NCBI RefSeq assembly: GCF_018882405.1
Contig: NZ_JACVOO010000004.1
Span: forward strand, 1 to 64,000
From: Polynucleobacter sp. 31A-FELB
GTDB taxonomy: Bacteria > Pseudomonadota > Gammaproteobacteria > Burkholderiales > Burkholderiaceae
Reading direction: 5' to 3'
Length of the DNA: 64,000 bases
Both the position numbers and the translations under genes were made by a program. Positions 45,141-54,193 of the stretch are shown here, piece by piece (position 1 is the stretch's first letter; each line of letters starts with the position of its first letter). The notes under the pieces are model-generated. The model saw only the letters and a list, made by a program, of their open reading frames with translations, was not told the origin of the DNA and searched no databases.

Positions 45141-45464
45141 TTACTTTACCAGTTGGTCAAGTTTATTTTTAACGTCTTTCCACTCTTCAGCTTCTGGCAA
45201 TGCAGCTTTGGATTTAGTAATCGATGTCCAAGATGGCGAAAGCTCAGCATTTAATTTGATGAATGCTTGTTGATCTCCTGGTACATCATCTTCAGCATAA
45301 ATTGCATTGACCGGGCACTCAGGTACACATACTGCGCAATCGATACACTCGTCGGGATCGATTACTAAAAAGTTAGGACCTTCGCGAAAACAATCGACTG
45401 GGCAGACATCAACGCAATCGGTATATTTGCAACGGATACAGGCTTCGGTAACAACGTAAGTCAT
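45141..45464 (-). CDS. fdxA: 7Fe ferredoxin (FdxA, Azotobacter FdI type)
   Basis: A 107-residue ferredoxin holding one [3Fe-4S] and one [4Fe-4S] cluster. The N-terminal pattern [18 protein letters not shown] and the second [12 protein letters not shown] match Azotobacter FdI closely, as does the long C-terminal arm ([32 protein letters not shown]). I start at [10 protein letters not shown] (45464); the open frame runs ten codons further but without family support. In Azotobacter FdI exchanges electrons with an NADPH:ferredoxin reductase and takes part in oxidative stress control; the adjacent reductase gene fits. Confidence 0.95.
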   Translation of the reverse strand: MTYVVTEACIRCKYTDCVDVCPVDCFREGPNFLVIDPDECIDCAVCVPECPVNAIYAEDDVPGDQQAFIKLNAELSPSWTSITKSKAALPEAEEWKDVKNKLDQLVK

Positions 45465-45582
45465 GATGGTTAACAGGTGAGGAGTCCAGATCAATGGACT
45501 GCTAAGTTATAAAACTCAATTTTAGCCGAATCAGCCTATTTTTCAGGCAAAAGCATCAATTTACTTGAGGTAAAGTCACGCT

Positions 45583-46608
45583 ATGAATACACCATCCATT
45601 ACCCCCACAAGCACCTCCAAACCGAAGATTTTGGTTGCAAGGGCCATATTTCCTGAGGCGTTAGCCAAATTGGAGGAATCCTATGAGGTTCACTCCAACC
45701 AGTCCGACAAAATTTTGACCCCTGAGGAGCTTCAAAAGGCATTTTCAGAGGTGGAGGGCGCCCTAGTGGCGGGAAGTGAGCGAATTGATGCTACAGCCCT
45801 TGCTCAGGCCAAGAGTTTGAAAGTGGTTGCCAATATTTCTGTTGGCTACAACAACTTCGATGTCCCAGCGATTACTGCTGCTGGTGTCATGGCTACTAAT
45901 ACCCCTGATGTTCTTACGGATACAACAGCAGATTTTGGTTTTGCATTGTTGATGGCAACTGCAAGGCGTATTACAGAATCAGAACACTGGGTTAGAGCGG
46001 GCAAATGGGATCAGTGGTCGATTGTGAATAATCCATTAGGCATGGATCTGCATCACAGTACTGTTGGCATTATTGGCATGGGCCGTATTGGTCAAGGGAT
46101 CGCTAAGCGCGCCTTGGGTTTTGGTATGAAAGTGATTTATCACAACCGTAGTCATCTCTCTGATGCTGATGAAAAAGCCTGTGGTGCAACTTATGTTTCA
46201 AAAGAAGAATTACTCCGCACTGCTGATCATGTGGTGTTAGTGCTGCCTTACACTGCACAAAATCATCACACGATTGGCGCTGCAGAAATTGCGATGATGA
46301 AACCGTCTGCAACCCTGATTAACATTGCCCGTGGCGGCATTGTGGATGATGTGGCTTTGGCACAAGCATTGCAAAGTGGAAAGATCTTTGCAGCCGGCTT
46401 AGATGTTTTTGAAGGTGAGCCTCAAGTGCATCCAGAGTTGCTCAAGTGCAGCAATATTGTGCTGGCTCCGCACATTGCGAGCGCTACAGAAAAAACACGT
46501 AGAGCGATGGTAGATCTCGCAGTAGAAAATTTACGAGCAGCGCTTGATGGAAAAAAACCACCAAGCTTAATTAATACTGAAGTACTAGAGGGTAAAAGTC
46601 AGACTTAA
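45583..46608 (+). CDS. D-2-hydroxyacid dehydrogenase (glyoxylate/hydroxypyruvate reductase type)
   Basis: A 341-residue NAD(P)-dependent oxidoreductase. It has TVGIIGMGRIGQGIAKRALGFGMKVIYHNRS near residue 158 (Rossmann motif, followed by Asn-Arg rather than Asp, which favours NADPH). VANISVGYNNFDVPAITAAGVMATNTPDVLTDTTADF is near 83 and TLINIARGGIVDDVALAQAL near 243. The catalytic His in NIVLAPHIASATEKTRRAM is near 306. The pattern fits GhrB/TkrA-like enzymes that reduce glyoxylate and hydroxypyruvate. It is divergent from fdxA. Confidence 0.9.
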   Translation: MNTPSITPTSTSKPKILVARAIFPEALAKLEESYEVHSNQSDKILTPEELQKAFSEVEGALVAGSERIDATALAQAKSLKVVANISVGYNNFDVPAITAAGVMATNTPDVLTDTTADFGFALLMATARRITESEHWVRAGKWDQWSIVNNPLGMDLHHSTVGIIGMGRIGQGIAKRALGFGMKVIYHNRSHLSDADEKACGATYVSKEELLRTADHVVLVLPYTAQNHHTIGAAEIAMMKPSATLINIARGGIVDDVALAQALQSGKIFAAGLDVFEGEPQVHPELLKCSNIVLAPHIASATEKTRRAMVDLAVENLRAALDGKKPPSLINTEVLEGKSQT

Positions 46609-46617
46609 AAAATGAAA

Positions 46618-46647
46618 CGAAGTCGACTGAATAATTAGTCGGCTTCG
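46618..46647. terminator. Hairpin overlapping the end of the small membrane-protein gene
   Basis: CGAAGTCGACT pairs with AGTCGGCTTCG (one G-U) around an 8-nt loop. It starts 10 nt after the dehydrogenase stop and contains the last codons and TAA (46635-46637) of the minus-strand gene. The plus-strand tail ATTTCTTC is moderately T-rich. Confidence 0.6.
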
Positions 46648-46928
46648 ATTTCTTCTGGGAGCTCGCGAAGAGCAAGTTCAATCCCACCAAATTTACCTGC
46701 TACCCAGTTGTAAACCTTGCAGGCAATCCAGAGCAAAGCGAAACCAAGTAAGGCATTAAGAATTAATGCGGAGAGAACGGTAAATCCAGGAATGGCGCCG
46801 TCACGAATGAAGGCTACAAACAAGGCCAACAACACGATCGGTACAGAGAAGCAGAGATAAACCAAAACCAAGGTTTTGGCGGTATGCATTGGATCTACGA
46901 AGGCAATTTCTTTTTTGGTGAGTTTCAT
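46635..46928 (-). CDS. Small membrane protein of unknown function
   Basis: A 97-residue protein starting at ATG 46928 (the open frame begins three codons earlier at a TTG, which I reject). Two membrane segments, residues about 18-40 (VLVYLCFSVPIVLLALFVAFI) and 48-72 (VLSALILNALLGFALLWIACKVY), are followed by an amphipathic tail (NWVAGKFGGIELALRELPEEIEAD). It lies 11 bp downstream of moeA on the same strand, so it is probably the last gene of the molybdenum cofactor operon. I do not recognise a family beyond similar small proteins with the KFGGIE motif seen in many proteobacteria. Confidence 0.7.
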   Translation of the reverse strand: MKLTKKEIAFVDPMHTAKTLVLVYLCFSVPIVLLALFVAFIRDGAIPGFTVLSALILNALLGFALLWIACKVYNWVAGKFGGIELALRELPEEIEAD

Positions 46929-46939
46929 GAGGTGCAATC

Positions 46940-48271
46940 TTAAAGCAGTCCGTCGAAAAGCGCCACATCTACCCAGTCACCAGCGGCAACATTTCCTTGC
47001 TCGTGAGACAAAATGACAAAGCAATTTGCTTCACTCATGGAGCGCAAAATTCCAGCACCTTGGCTACCAGTCAGTTTGACCGTAGGCTTTCCGTCTGGAC
47101 CACGCACCAAGATGGCGCGTTGATACTCTGTTCTTCCGGGGCGCTTCCGAATGGGGGTCTCTGCAATCGCCTGCATCATTGGTGGTTCAGTCTGACTTGC
47201 ACCATTGAGTTGCAATAATGCAGAACGGACAAACTGGTAGAAAGTCACCATGACCGCTACTGGGTTGCCAGGCAAACCAAAGAAGAGTGTCTTATGCTTT
47301 GACCCCTGAACTGGCTTCAATACTCCAAAAGCCATGGGGCGACCTGGACGCATGGCGATTTTCCAAAAACCCACATCACCTAGTTCTTGCATGATTTGCT
47401 TGGTGAAGTCTGCTTCACCAGCGGAGACTCCTCCAGATGAGATGAGTACATCCGCTTTGCTGGCTGCCTCTATAAATGCCGCCTTGAGTGAGCTTGGATC
47501 ATCTCGCACAATCCCGCAATCAATGATTTCGAGATCAAGACGTTTGAGTAGTCCGATTAAGCTATAACGATTGCTGTCATAAATATTGCCAGCCTCTAAA
47601 GCTTGTCCTAGTGGGCGCAATTCATCGCCTGAAGAGAGAATGGCGACCCGCAATTTTCGATGCACATGAAGCTCGGACATGCCAAGTGAGGCTGCTAGAC
47701 CCAGATCAGAAGGTCGCAATAAACGCCCTGCAGTAATTGCTGGCTTGCCACTTTGTAAGTCTTCTCCACGCAAGCGACGGTTTTCTCCGCGCTTCACTCG
47801 GTTTTGCTTAAATGAAACGATCGAGCTATTGTCAGGGTTCTGGGGTTCTGTAAATTCTTGAGGAATCACGGTATCGCAGTCACTCGGCATTAGAGCGCCG
47901 GTCATGATTTTGAGACATTCGCCAGGAGCAACGCTGCCTTCATAGGGCTTGCCAGCATAGGCAGTGCCCACCACCTTCAGAGTTACGAGATCCTCGCCAT
48001 CGCTCAGACAATCACCATTGAATGCAAAGCCATCCATGGCCGAGTTATCGGCGACCGGAACATCAATCGGCGAAAGCAAGTCTTTTGCAAGAATGCGATT
48101 AATTGCTCGATCTAGGGTGATGCATTCAACTGCATCAGACTCAGATCTCTCATGAGATTCTGCGATCAAGTCTTTTACTAAGTCGGAAATCGCTATGCGA
48201 GCTTGATCGACATGTAGTGAGCCGCCAATGTAAATGGGGTCGCTTGGGGGAATACGCTTTAGGTCGGACAT
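46940..48271 (-). CDS. moeA: Molybdopterin molybdenumtransferase
   Basis: MoeA inserts molybdate into adenylated molybdopterin. The 443-residue protein has VADNSAMDGFAFNGDCL near residue 73, RGENRRLRGEDLQSG near 160, VAILSSGDELRPLGQALEAGNIYDSNRYSLIGLL near 207, and the active loop VLISSGGVSAGEADFTKQIMQELGDVGFWKIAMRPGRPMAFGVL near 275. FFGLPGNPVAVMVTFYQFVRSALL follows. Length is slightly above E. coli (411). It overlaps mobA by 13 bp and heads toward the small membrane gene. Confidence 0.96.
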   Translation of the reverse strand: MSDLKRIPPSDPIYIGGSLHVDQARIAISDLVKDLIAESHERSESDAVECITLDRAINRILAKDLLSPIDVPVADNSAMDGFAFNGDCLSDGEDLVTLKVVGTAYAGKPYEGSVAPGECLKIMTGALMPSDCDTVIPQEFTEPQNPDNSSIVSFKQNRVKRGENRRLRGEDLQSGKPAITAGRLLRPSDLGLAASLGMSELHVHRKLRVAILSSGDELRPLGQALEAGNIYDSNRYSLIGLLKRLDLEIIDCGIVRDDPSSLKAAFIEAASKADVLISSGGVSAGEADFTKQIMQELGDVGFWKIAMRPGRPMAFGVLKPVQGSKHKTLFFGLPGNPVAVMVTFYQFVRSALLQLNGASQTEPPMMQAIAETPIRKRPGRTEYQRAILVRGPDGKPTVKLTGSQGAGILRSMSEANCFVILSHEQGNVAAGDWVDVALFDGLL

Positions 48272-48873
48272 GGAGAAATTCTTTCTAAAGCAGCTAACTC
48301 TTCTGGAGTGTTGACGTTGGCAAATGCCTGTGGGTTTTCAAATAGTACCGTGCCAGAACGCAATTCTTTAAACCAGCGGTCAATCTTTAAATCCCCATTG
48401 TTTAAGAAGGCATTCAAAGAATCTTCCAGACTGCTTTTCATTAAGCAAAAAACGGGTTGAGCCCATATCTTTCCATCAGCTTCTTTTGAGGATGCAAAGA
48501 CGAGTTCTAAATTATTTTCTTCCAGTTCAATTGCCATATTTTTGGCGAGATCGGTTGGCAATAAAGGTGAGTCGCAAGGCGATGTTAGCAAGTAGGGTGT
48601 TTTGCAATGCTTCAGGCCGATTGAGAATCCAGCTAATGGCCCAGAGAAGTCTGGAGTTTCATCCATGAATACTGGGTAGCCGTAGTAGGAATACTTCGTA
48701 ATACTGCGGTTGGCATTGATCAAAATAGTGCTGACCTGGGGCTTGAGTCGATTAATAGCAGACTCAATCAGAGGTTTGCCATGAAAGGGGATTAAGCCCT
48801 TATCTATGCCACCCATTCTTTGGGCGCGGCCTCCTGCCAGAATGAGTCCAGTAATTTGTGCTGAAGTAATCAT
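48259..48873 (-). CDS. mobA: Molybdenum cofactor guanylyltransferase
   Basis: MobA adds GMP to the molybdenum cofactor to give the guanine-dinucleotide form used by DMSO-reductase-family enzymes such as nitrate reductase and formate dehydrogenase. The 204-residue protein has ITGLILAGGRAQRMGGIDKGLIPFHGKPLIESAINRLKPQVSTILINANRS at residue 8, DFSGPLAGFSIGLKHCKTPYLLTSPCDSPLLPTDLA near 77, and the late LKIDRWFKEL. It overlaps moaA by one base (TAATG) and moeA by 13 bp. Confidence 0.95.
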   Translation of the reverse strand: MITSAQITGLILAGGRAQRMGGIDKGLIPFHGKPLIESAINRLKPQVSTILINANRSITKYSYYGYPVFMDETPDFSGPLAGFSIGLKHCKTPYLLTSPCDSPLLPTDLAKNMAIELEENNLELVFASSKEADGKIWAQPVFCLMKSSLEDSLNAFLNNGDLKIDRWFKELRSGTVLFENPQAFANVNTPEELAALERISPCPT

Positions 48874-49985
48874 TAGCCGCCGATGTAAGACATCTCTACT
48901 TTGCGAGAAGATTTCGATCCGGCGGTATTGGATCCCCGAATTTCTGAATAGTGATCATTGCGTCCGAACCATGTTGACATGATGGCATTAGCAATTTCTA
49001 AATCACTTCTATCAGAGCGTAATAGCGTTTTGAAATCAAAGCCTTCGTTTGCAAATAGGCAGAGATACATCTGCCCATCTGTTGAGATGCGCGCACGGGT
49101 GCATTCATGACAGAAAGTTTGCGTCACGCTAGAGATAAAACCAATTTCACCGGAGCCATCTACATAGCGCCAACGTTGGGCAACTTCGCCGGGATAGTTG
49201 GCTTCAATGGGTTCAATTGGAAAAACTGCATTAATGCGATTGGCGACTTCTTGCGAGGGAAGCACTTGCGACATATCCCAGCCGTTAGAGCTACCCACAT
49301 CCATGAATTCAATAAAACGTAGCGTCACGCCGCTGCCCTTGAAGTGCTTGGCCATGCCAATGATCTCTTGATCGTTCGTACCCTTCTTAACGACCATATT
49401 AACTTTGAGATTGGTAAAGCCTACTTCTTGAGCTGCAGCAATTCCGTCGAGCACATCCGTGACTGGGAAGTCGACATCATTCATTTTCTTGAAGATCTCA
49501 TCGTTCAGCCCATCAAGACTAATAGTCAGACGCTGCAAGCCTGCCGCCTTTAATGCAGCCGCCTTCTTGCGCAAAATGCTGCCATTGGTAGTAAGTGTTA
49601 AATCGAGAGGTTGATCTGCAGTGGTGCGAATCTTGGCCAGCATTTCAATCAGCACTTCAAGATTTTTACGCAACAAAGGTTCGCCACCAGTGAGGCGAAT
49701 TTTTTCTACGCCTAGAGAAGCAAAGATCGTTGTCAAACGGGTGATCTCTTCGAAGCTCAGTAAATCGCTATGCGAGAGATAGGGATAATCTTTGTCGAAG
49801 ATTTCCTTAGGCATGCAATAGGTGCAGCGGAAATTGCATCGATCCGTTACGGAGATTCGTAAATCACGTAAGGGGCGTCCCCGAGTATCTTTAGTTGAAG
49901 TATTGGCGGCAACGAGCTGTCCGGGAATGGACGGCGTCAGGCCTTTGCCTTCATCTAAACGTATGGGGATTACTTTTTCAACCAT
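48873..49985 (-). CDS. moaA: GTP 3',8-cyclase
   Basis: MoaA, a radical SAM enzyme, converts GTP to the first intermediate of molybdopterin synthesis (with MoaC). The 370-residue protein binds its first cluster by [14 protein letters not shown] near residue 52 and its second by the C-terminal [20 protein letters not shown] near 290. It ends in SYIGG, the Gly-Gly tail needed for activity. [22 protein letters not shown] is near 96. It is first in the moaA-mobA-moeA group; moaC, moaD and moaE are not in this window. Confidence 0.97.
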   Translation of the reverse strand: MVEKVIPIRLDEGKGLTPSIPGQLVAANTSTKDTRGRPLRDLRISVTDRCNFRCTYCMPKEIFDKDYPYLSHSDLLSFEEITRLTTIFASLGVEKIRLTGGEPLLRKNLEVLIEMLAKIRTTADQPLDLTLTTNGSILRKKAAALKAAGLQRLTISLDGLNDEIFKKMNDVDFPVTDVLDGIAAAQEVGFTNLKVNMVVKKGTNDQEIIGMAKHFKGSGVTLRFIEFMDVGSSNGWDMSQVLPSQEVANRINAVFPIEPIEANYPGEVAQRWRYVDGSGEIGFISSVTQTFCHECTRARISTDGQMYLCLFANEGFDFKTLLRSDRSDLEIANAIMSTWFGRNDHYSEIRGSNTAGSKSSRKVEMSYIGG

Positions 49986-50067
49986 GTCTAATTATGGCTG
50001 TGAAACGGTGTTTCTGCCAAACCGCCAAATATCCTTGTGGGATAAATAGCAGTCTGGAGAAATTGGA

Positions 50068-52713
50068 TTAAACCGTTTTTTCTTGGCCGCCGGTTTCAAC
50101 TAAAACCATTGGACCATTTTGCAGGCTAACTGGAGCTTTAGGAGTTCTGCCCATTGGCAAAATTTCTGGCTCAGCTTTGATTTGTGATTGTGCTTCTTGA
50201 TGCTTGCTAGAGTCTGTGGCTACCCAAACCATGCCGGCAGATTGAACTACGCTATGCAATGGAGTTTCTTCGAGCGCCTGGAAAGCAACCTTAGGAAGCT
50301 CAGGCATCGGCTTTGCAATTACCTCAATAGCTGGAGCTGGCTTAGCTGCTGCCTGTGGGGCAGGAGCTGCAGCAGTGTTATCAGGGCGATTGCTTTGACG
50401 TGGTGCACGTTGCTCTCTTGGCTCTCTAGGTGCGCGGGGTGCGCGCTCTTTTACTTCGTTAGAGGCTACAGGCGCAACAGTATTTCCAAAGCTTTGGGCA
50501 ATATTCTGAATCGGCATTGAAGCGGATGCTCCCGCCATTCCTGCTGGTGGGCCTGAGAATGAAGTTGCTATTGCAACAACAGAAGCAATCGCTGCATCAC
50601 CATTGGACTCAGTACGCTCACCACGTTGGCCGCGACCACGACCACGACGGTTGCGACCACGACCACGACGCTCTTCACCATCCGCACTTGGTGCTGCATC
50701 AGTGCCGGGAGCAGCCTCAGTAGCTGGAGTTACCGCAGCTTGATTTTCTGGTTTTGGATTTTGATTGTTCTGATTGCGATTGCCGTTGCGGTTACGACCG
50801 TCTTGACGACCTCTGCCTGAACCTGCTTCGCGTGGAGCGCTTGCACCTTCAGTACCTGCTGCACCTTCAGCTGGACGCTCAGCGCGATCATTGCGTTCGC
50901 CACGACGACCGCGATTGCGGTTATTGCCATTGCGGTTGTTTTGATTGCGACCACGTGGTGCACTAGGAGCAGGTTTTACTTCTGGCGCAGGCGCTGAAGA
51001 GAATAGGCTCTTGATGAATCCAAAGAATCCACCAGTGCTTGCAGTTTCAGTATTTGCTTTTTCAGTGCGCGCAGGACGTGGCTGACTTACTGGGGCTGGT
51101 GCATTTGGCGTAATACCTTTTACAGCAGCTTCAGGGCGAACTTTAACGTCGGCATCTTTACGGCTTACTGCAGTATCAGTCTCGAGTTCAGCAGCAGCTC
51201 CTTCAGCCATCACATAACTTGCTTTTTGATCATCAAGACGTGGATCGTCATGACGCAAACGCTCAAGCTTGTAATGCGGAGTTTCTAGATGCTTGTTCGG
51301 AATCATCAAGACATTGACCTTGAAGCGTGTCTCAATCTTGATGACTTCAGCGCGCTTCTCGTTGAGCAAGAATGCAGCCACTTCGACTGGAACTTGACTA
51401 TGAATAGCGGCAGTGTTTTCCTTCATTGCTTCTTCTTGGATGATGCGCAAGACTTGCAATGCAGAAGATTCGGTATCACGGATGTGGCCTGTGCCGTTAC
51501 AACGTGGGCAGGTTACGTGGCTACCTTCAGAGAGGGCAGGGCGTAAACGCTGGCGTGACATCTCCATCAAGCCAAACTTGGAGATCTTGCCCATTTGAAC
51601 GCGAGCACGGTCATGACGTAGAGCATCACGTAGGCGATTCTCAACATCCTTCTGAGCCTTGCTCGACTCCATATCAATGAAGTCGATCACGATCAAGCCG
51701 CCCAAGTCACGTAAACGTGCTTGACGGGCAATTTCATCGGCAGCTTCTAAGTTGGTGCGAGTAGCAGTCTCTTCAATGTCAGAGCCGCGGGTTGCGCGTG
51801 CAGAGTTAACGTCAACTGAAACCAAAGCTTCAGTGTGGTCGATCACAATCGCGCCGCCTGATGGCAATGGCACGGTACGTGAGTAAGCAGTTTCAATCTG
51901 ATGCTCGATTTGGAAGCGTGAGAACAATGGAACATCGTCCTGGTAACGCTTCACTCTAGGTAAGTTATCTGGCATTACTACAGACATAAAGGCTGCAGCT
52001 TGCTCGTAGATGTCATCCGTATCGATGAGGATCTCACCGATATCTGGTTGGAAGTAATCACGAATCGCACGAATCACTAGGCTGGATTCGAGGTAAATCA
52101 ATAATGGTGCTGAGTTGCCTTTAGCGGCTTCATCAATCGCTGTCCACAACTGCATGAGATAACTTAAATCCCATTGCAATTCAGTAGCGTCGCGACCAAT
52201 ACCAGCTGTACGAGCAATGATGCTCATGCCATCTGGAACTTGTAATTGGGACATTGCTTCACGGAGCTCTTGACGGTCTTCACCTTCAATGCGACGAGAA
52301 ACGCCGCCTCCACGTGGGTTATTTGGCATTAATACCAAATAGCGACCTGCTAGAGAGACAAAAGAGGTGAGGGCAGCGCCTTTTTGGCCGCGCTCTTCTT
52401 TTTCTACCTGAACAATGATTTCTTGGCCTTCGCGTAAGGCTTCTTTAATAGAGGCGTTACGGACATCAATACCCTCTTTAAAGTAGGTGCGGGCAACTTC
52501 TTTAAATGGCAGGAAGCCATGGCGTTCTTCGCCGTAATTTACAAAGCAAGCCTCGAGCGAGGGCTCAATGCGGGTAATAACACCTTTGTAAATATTGCCT
52601 TTACGTTGTTCACGACCGGCAGCTTCGATATCGATATCGATGAGTTTTTGACCATCGACGATGGCAACTCGCAACTCTTCTTGTTGAGTTGCATTAAATA
52701 ACATGCGTTTCAT
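50068..52713 (-). CDS. rne: Ribonuclease E
   Basis: RNase E is the main endoribonuclease for mRNA decay and rRNA/tRNA processing and the scaffold of the degradosome. The 881-residue protein has an N-terminal S1 domain (KGVITRIEPSLEACFVNYGEERHGFLPFKEV), a DNase I-like catalytic core with Asp301 (LVSVDVNSARATRG) and Asp344 (LIVIDFIDMES), and the zinc link Cys402/Cys405 (CPRCNGTG). Residues beyond about 520 are disordered: an Arg/Asn/Gly-rich stretch (RGRNQNNRNGNNRNRG and GRGRNRRGRGRGQRG) for RNA binding and a Pro/Ala-rich tail. It is shorter than E. coli (1061). A 370-nt structured leader precedes it. Confidence 0.97.
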   Translation of the reverse strand: MKRMLFNATQQEELRVAIVDGQKLIDIDIEAAGREQRKGNIYKGVITRIEPSLEACFVNYGEERHGFLPFKEVARTYFKEGIDVRNASIKEALREGQEIIVQVEKEERGQKGAALTSFVSLAGRYLVLMPNNPRGGGVSRRIEGEDRQELREAMSQLQVPDGMSIIARTAGIGRDATELQWDLSYLMQLWTAIDEAAKGNSAPLLIYLESSLVIRAIRDYFQPDIGEILIDTDDIYEQAAAFMSVVMPDNLPRVKRYQDDVPLFSRFQIEHQIETAYSRTVPLPSGGAIVIDHTEALVSVDVNSARATRGSDIEETATRTNLEAADEIARQARLRDLGGLIVIDFIDMESSKAQKDVENRLRDALRHDRARVQMGKISKFGLMEMSRQRLRPALSEGSHVTCPRCNGTGHIRDTESSALQVLRIIQEEAMKENTAAIHSQVPVEVAAFLLNEKRAEVIKIETRFKVNVLMIPNKHLETPHYKLERLRHDDPRLDDQKASYVMAEGAAAELETDTAVSRKDADVKVRPEAAVKGITPNAPAPVSQPRPARTEKANTETASTGGFFGFIKSLFSSAPAPEVKPAPSAPRGRNQNNRNGNNRNRGRRGERNDRAERPAEGAAGTEGASAPREAGSGRGRQDGRNRNGNRNQNNQNPKPENQAAVTPATEAAPGTDAAPSADGEERRGRGRNRRGRGRGQRGERTESNGDAAIASVVAIATSFSGPPAGMAGASASMPIQNIAQSFGNTVAPVASNEVKERAPRAPREPREQRAPRQSNRPDNTAAAPAPQAAAKPAPAIEVIAKPMPELPKVAFQALEETPLHSVVQSAGMVWVATDSSKHQEAQSQIKAEPEILPMGRTPKAPVSLQNGPMVLVETGGQEKTV

Positions 52714-53085
52714 AACACTCTCCTATTGGGAGTGCGTCGTTGCGCGCTGCGTTAGGGACAAGTTAAATACCGCTTGGGGCATAGCCCATTGGCGGCTTTG
52801 GAGTGTGGATCAAACAAATCCAGGCATTTATTGCCTGGTACACCAAGTTCAATGTTGTTAAACCGGTGCCACACTTGACGATCGCCGCAGAGACCTCCTT
52901 TAGGTCATCAATGCAGGCGCGCGCCTGAAAACTGTCTTCTAATCGCGGGTCGCGGCATACGGCACACCAACCCTGCGCCTCATTACAACGGGGGAGGGGC
53001 AACCCCGGGAGTCTATTAAGGGCGACTCCAAGCTCCACGATTCGAACCTGAATCAGGTCAGTCTCGGGCCAATAAATTGGCTAGA
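52714..53085 (-). promoter_or_regulatory. Structured rne 5' leader with sequestered ribosome site
   Basis: The span between the likely start of transcription and rne is about 370 nt, comparable to the 361-nt leader of E. coli rne, which lets RNase E degrade its own message. Helices visible: CAGGCGC/GCGCCTG (52914-52927), GACCT/AGGTC (52892-52906), CCAGGCA/TGCCTGG (52820-52838), a long-range AGTGTGG/CCACACT (52802-52808 with 52869-52875), and CACTC/GAGTG (52716-52734). The last encloses the AGGAG ribosome site (52720-52724) just before the start codon. Autoregulation is inferred from the family; the sequence match to known rne leaders is not obvious. Confidence 0.6.
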
Positions 53086-53091
53086 GCGTTG

Positions 53092-53097
53092 ATTATA
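53092..53097 (-). promoter_or_regulatory. Likely rne -10 box
   Basis: A perfect TATAAT on the minus strand, with TTGTCG 14 bp or ATTGTC 15 bp upstream as a weak -35. It would start transcription near 53085, in the divergent gap with rluC. Confidence 0.45.
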
Positions 53098-53173
53098 CGG
53101 CACAAGTTGAACGACAATGGGGTATTGTTGAGTCCCTTGTCGACCCCTGTCGAGGCGACAAAAGAGATAAATC

Positions 53174-54193
53174 ATGAAATCCGAACCCATTTCCAAGCCT
53201 TCACAGGTAAAAACCACCGCTCCAGCTGCCGTTCATCTCCAGACTATTGGTCCGGAAGAGGCTGGCCAGCGACTGGATAACTACCTCTTACGTTGGGCTA
53301 AAGGGGTTCCCAAAAGCCACGTTTATCGGATTATTCGCTCTGGCGAGGTTCGGGTAAATAAGAAAAGGGCTGAGCCAACTACGCGCTTGGTTGAGGGGGA
53401 TGTAGTTAGGGTTCCTCCAGTTCGGATCGCTGAACCCGCCCAAATGGCTGCAGTCAATACCGCTCAAACCAAGTCTCGGGCGCAAGGATATTCCGACAAA
53501 ATGCCCATTTTGTTTGAGGATGAAGCTCTATTAATAGTCAATAAGCCCGCGGGTTTAGCAGTTCATGGTGGCTCAGGTATTGCCCTGGGTGTCATTGAAA
53601 CCCTACGTATTACCCGCCCAGAGCTCAAATTCTTGGAATTGGTTCATCGTTTGGATCGGGATACTTCTGGTGTTTTGCTCTTAGCAAAAAAGCGCAGCGC
53701 TTTGGTGGAGCTCCATCGCCAGATCCGCGAAGGTCAAACTGATAAGCGCTACTACTTGCTAGCCCATGGAGAAATTGCACAAGGTGCGGGCACGATGCAG
53801 CTGAAGTTTGCATTGCATAAGTACTTATTGGCCAATGGCGAGCGTCGTGTTCGTGTTGATCCAGATGGCCTGCCAAGTCATACTGCTTTGCGTGTTACGA
53901 AAGTGATGAAGCGCGGGGAGCTAGCTATTACCTTGGCCGAGGCTCAATTGAAAACCGGGCGTACTCACCAAATTCGCGTACATCTCCAAAAACTAGGCCA
54001 CTCGATTTTGGGTGATGATAAGTACGGTTTTGAAGATCAAGACAAGCTTGTGAAATCCAAGCGCTTGTATCTACATGCTCATTTAGCCGGCTTTACTCAT
54101 CCACGTACTGGCGAGAAAATGCGCATCGAATCACCATTACCCGCTGAATTTGCAGCGATGATGAAAACTTTTGAAGTGCCCAGCAATGCCTGA
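53174..54193 (+). CDS. rluC: 23S rRNA pseudouridine(955/2504/2580) synthase
   Basis: RluC makes three pseudouridines near the peptidyl-transferase centre. The 339-residue protein has an S4 RNA-binding domain (QRLDNYLLRWAKGVPKSHVYRIIRSGEVRVNKKRAEPTTRLVEGDVVRVP) and a RluA-type catalytic domain. The essential Asp161 is in LVHRLDRDTSGVLLLAKKRSAL; earlier INKPAGLAVHGGSG and later LKTGRTHQIRVHLQKLGHSILGDDKYG are also family signatures. Divergent from rne, as in E. coli. Confidence 0.95.
   Translation: MKSEPISKPSQVKTTAPAAVHLQTIGPEEAGQRLDNYLLRWAKGVPKSHVYRIIRSGEVRVNKKRAEPTTRLVEGDVVRVPPVRIAEPAQMAAVNTAQTKSRAQGYSDKMPILFEDEALLIVNKPAGLAVHGGSGIALGVIETLRITRPELKFLELVHRLDRDTSGVLLLAKKRSALVELHRQIREGQTDKRYYLLAHGEIAQGAGTMQLKFALHKYLLANGERRVRVDPDGLPSHTALRVTKVMKRGELAITLAEAQLKTGRTHQIRVHLQKLGHSILGDDKYGFEDQDKLVKSKRLYLHAHLAGFTHPRTGEKMRIESPLPAEFAAMMKTFEVPSNA

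Noticed and set aside
50188..50966. Several ORFs antisense to the rne C-terminal region
   Set aside because: They arise from the repetitive Arg/Asn/Gly codons of the RNase E tail read in other frames.
52763..53038. 91-residue ORF in the rne leader
   Set aside because: It starts with GTG without a ribosome site and runs through several perfect stems; the RNA structure explains the sequence better.
52714..53085. Leader region as RNase P RNA, 6S RNA or SRP RNA
   Set aside because: None of the invariant segments of those RNAs is present; position and length point to the rne leader.
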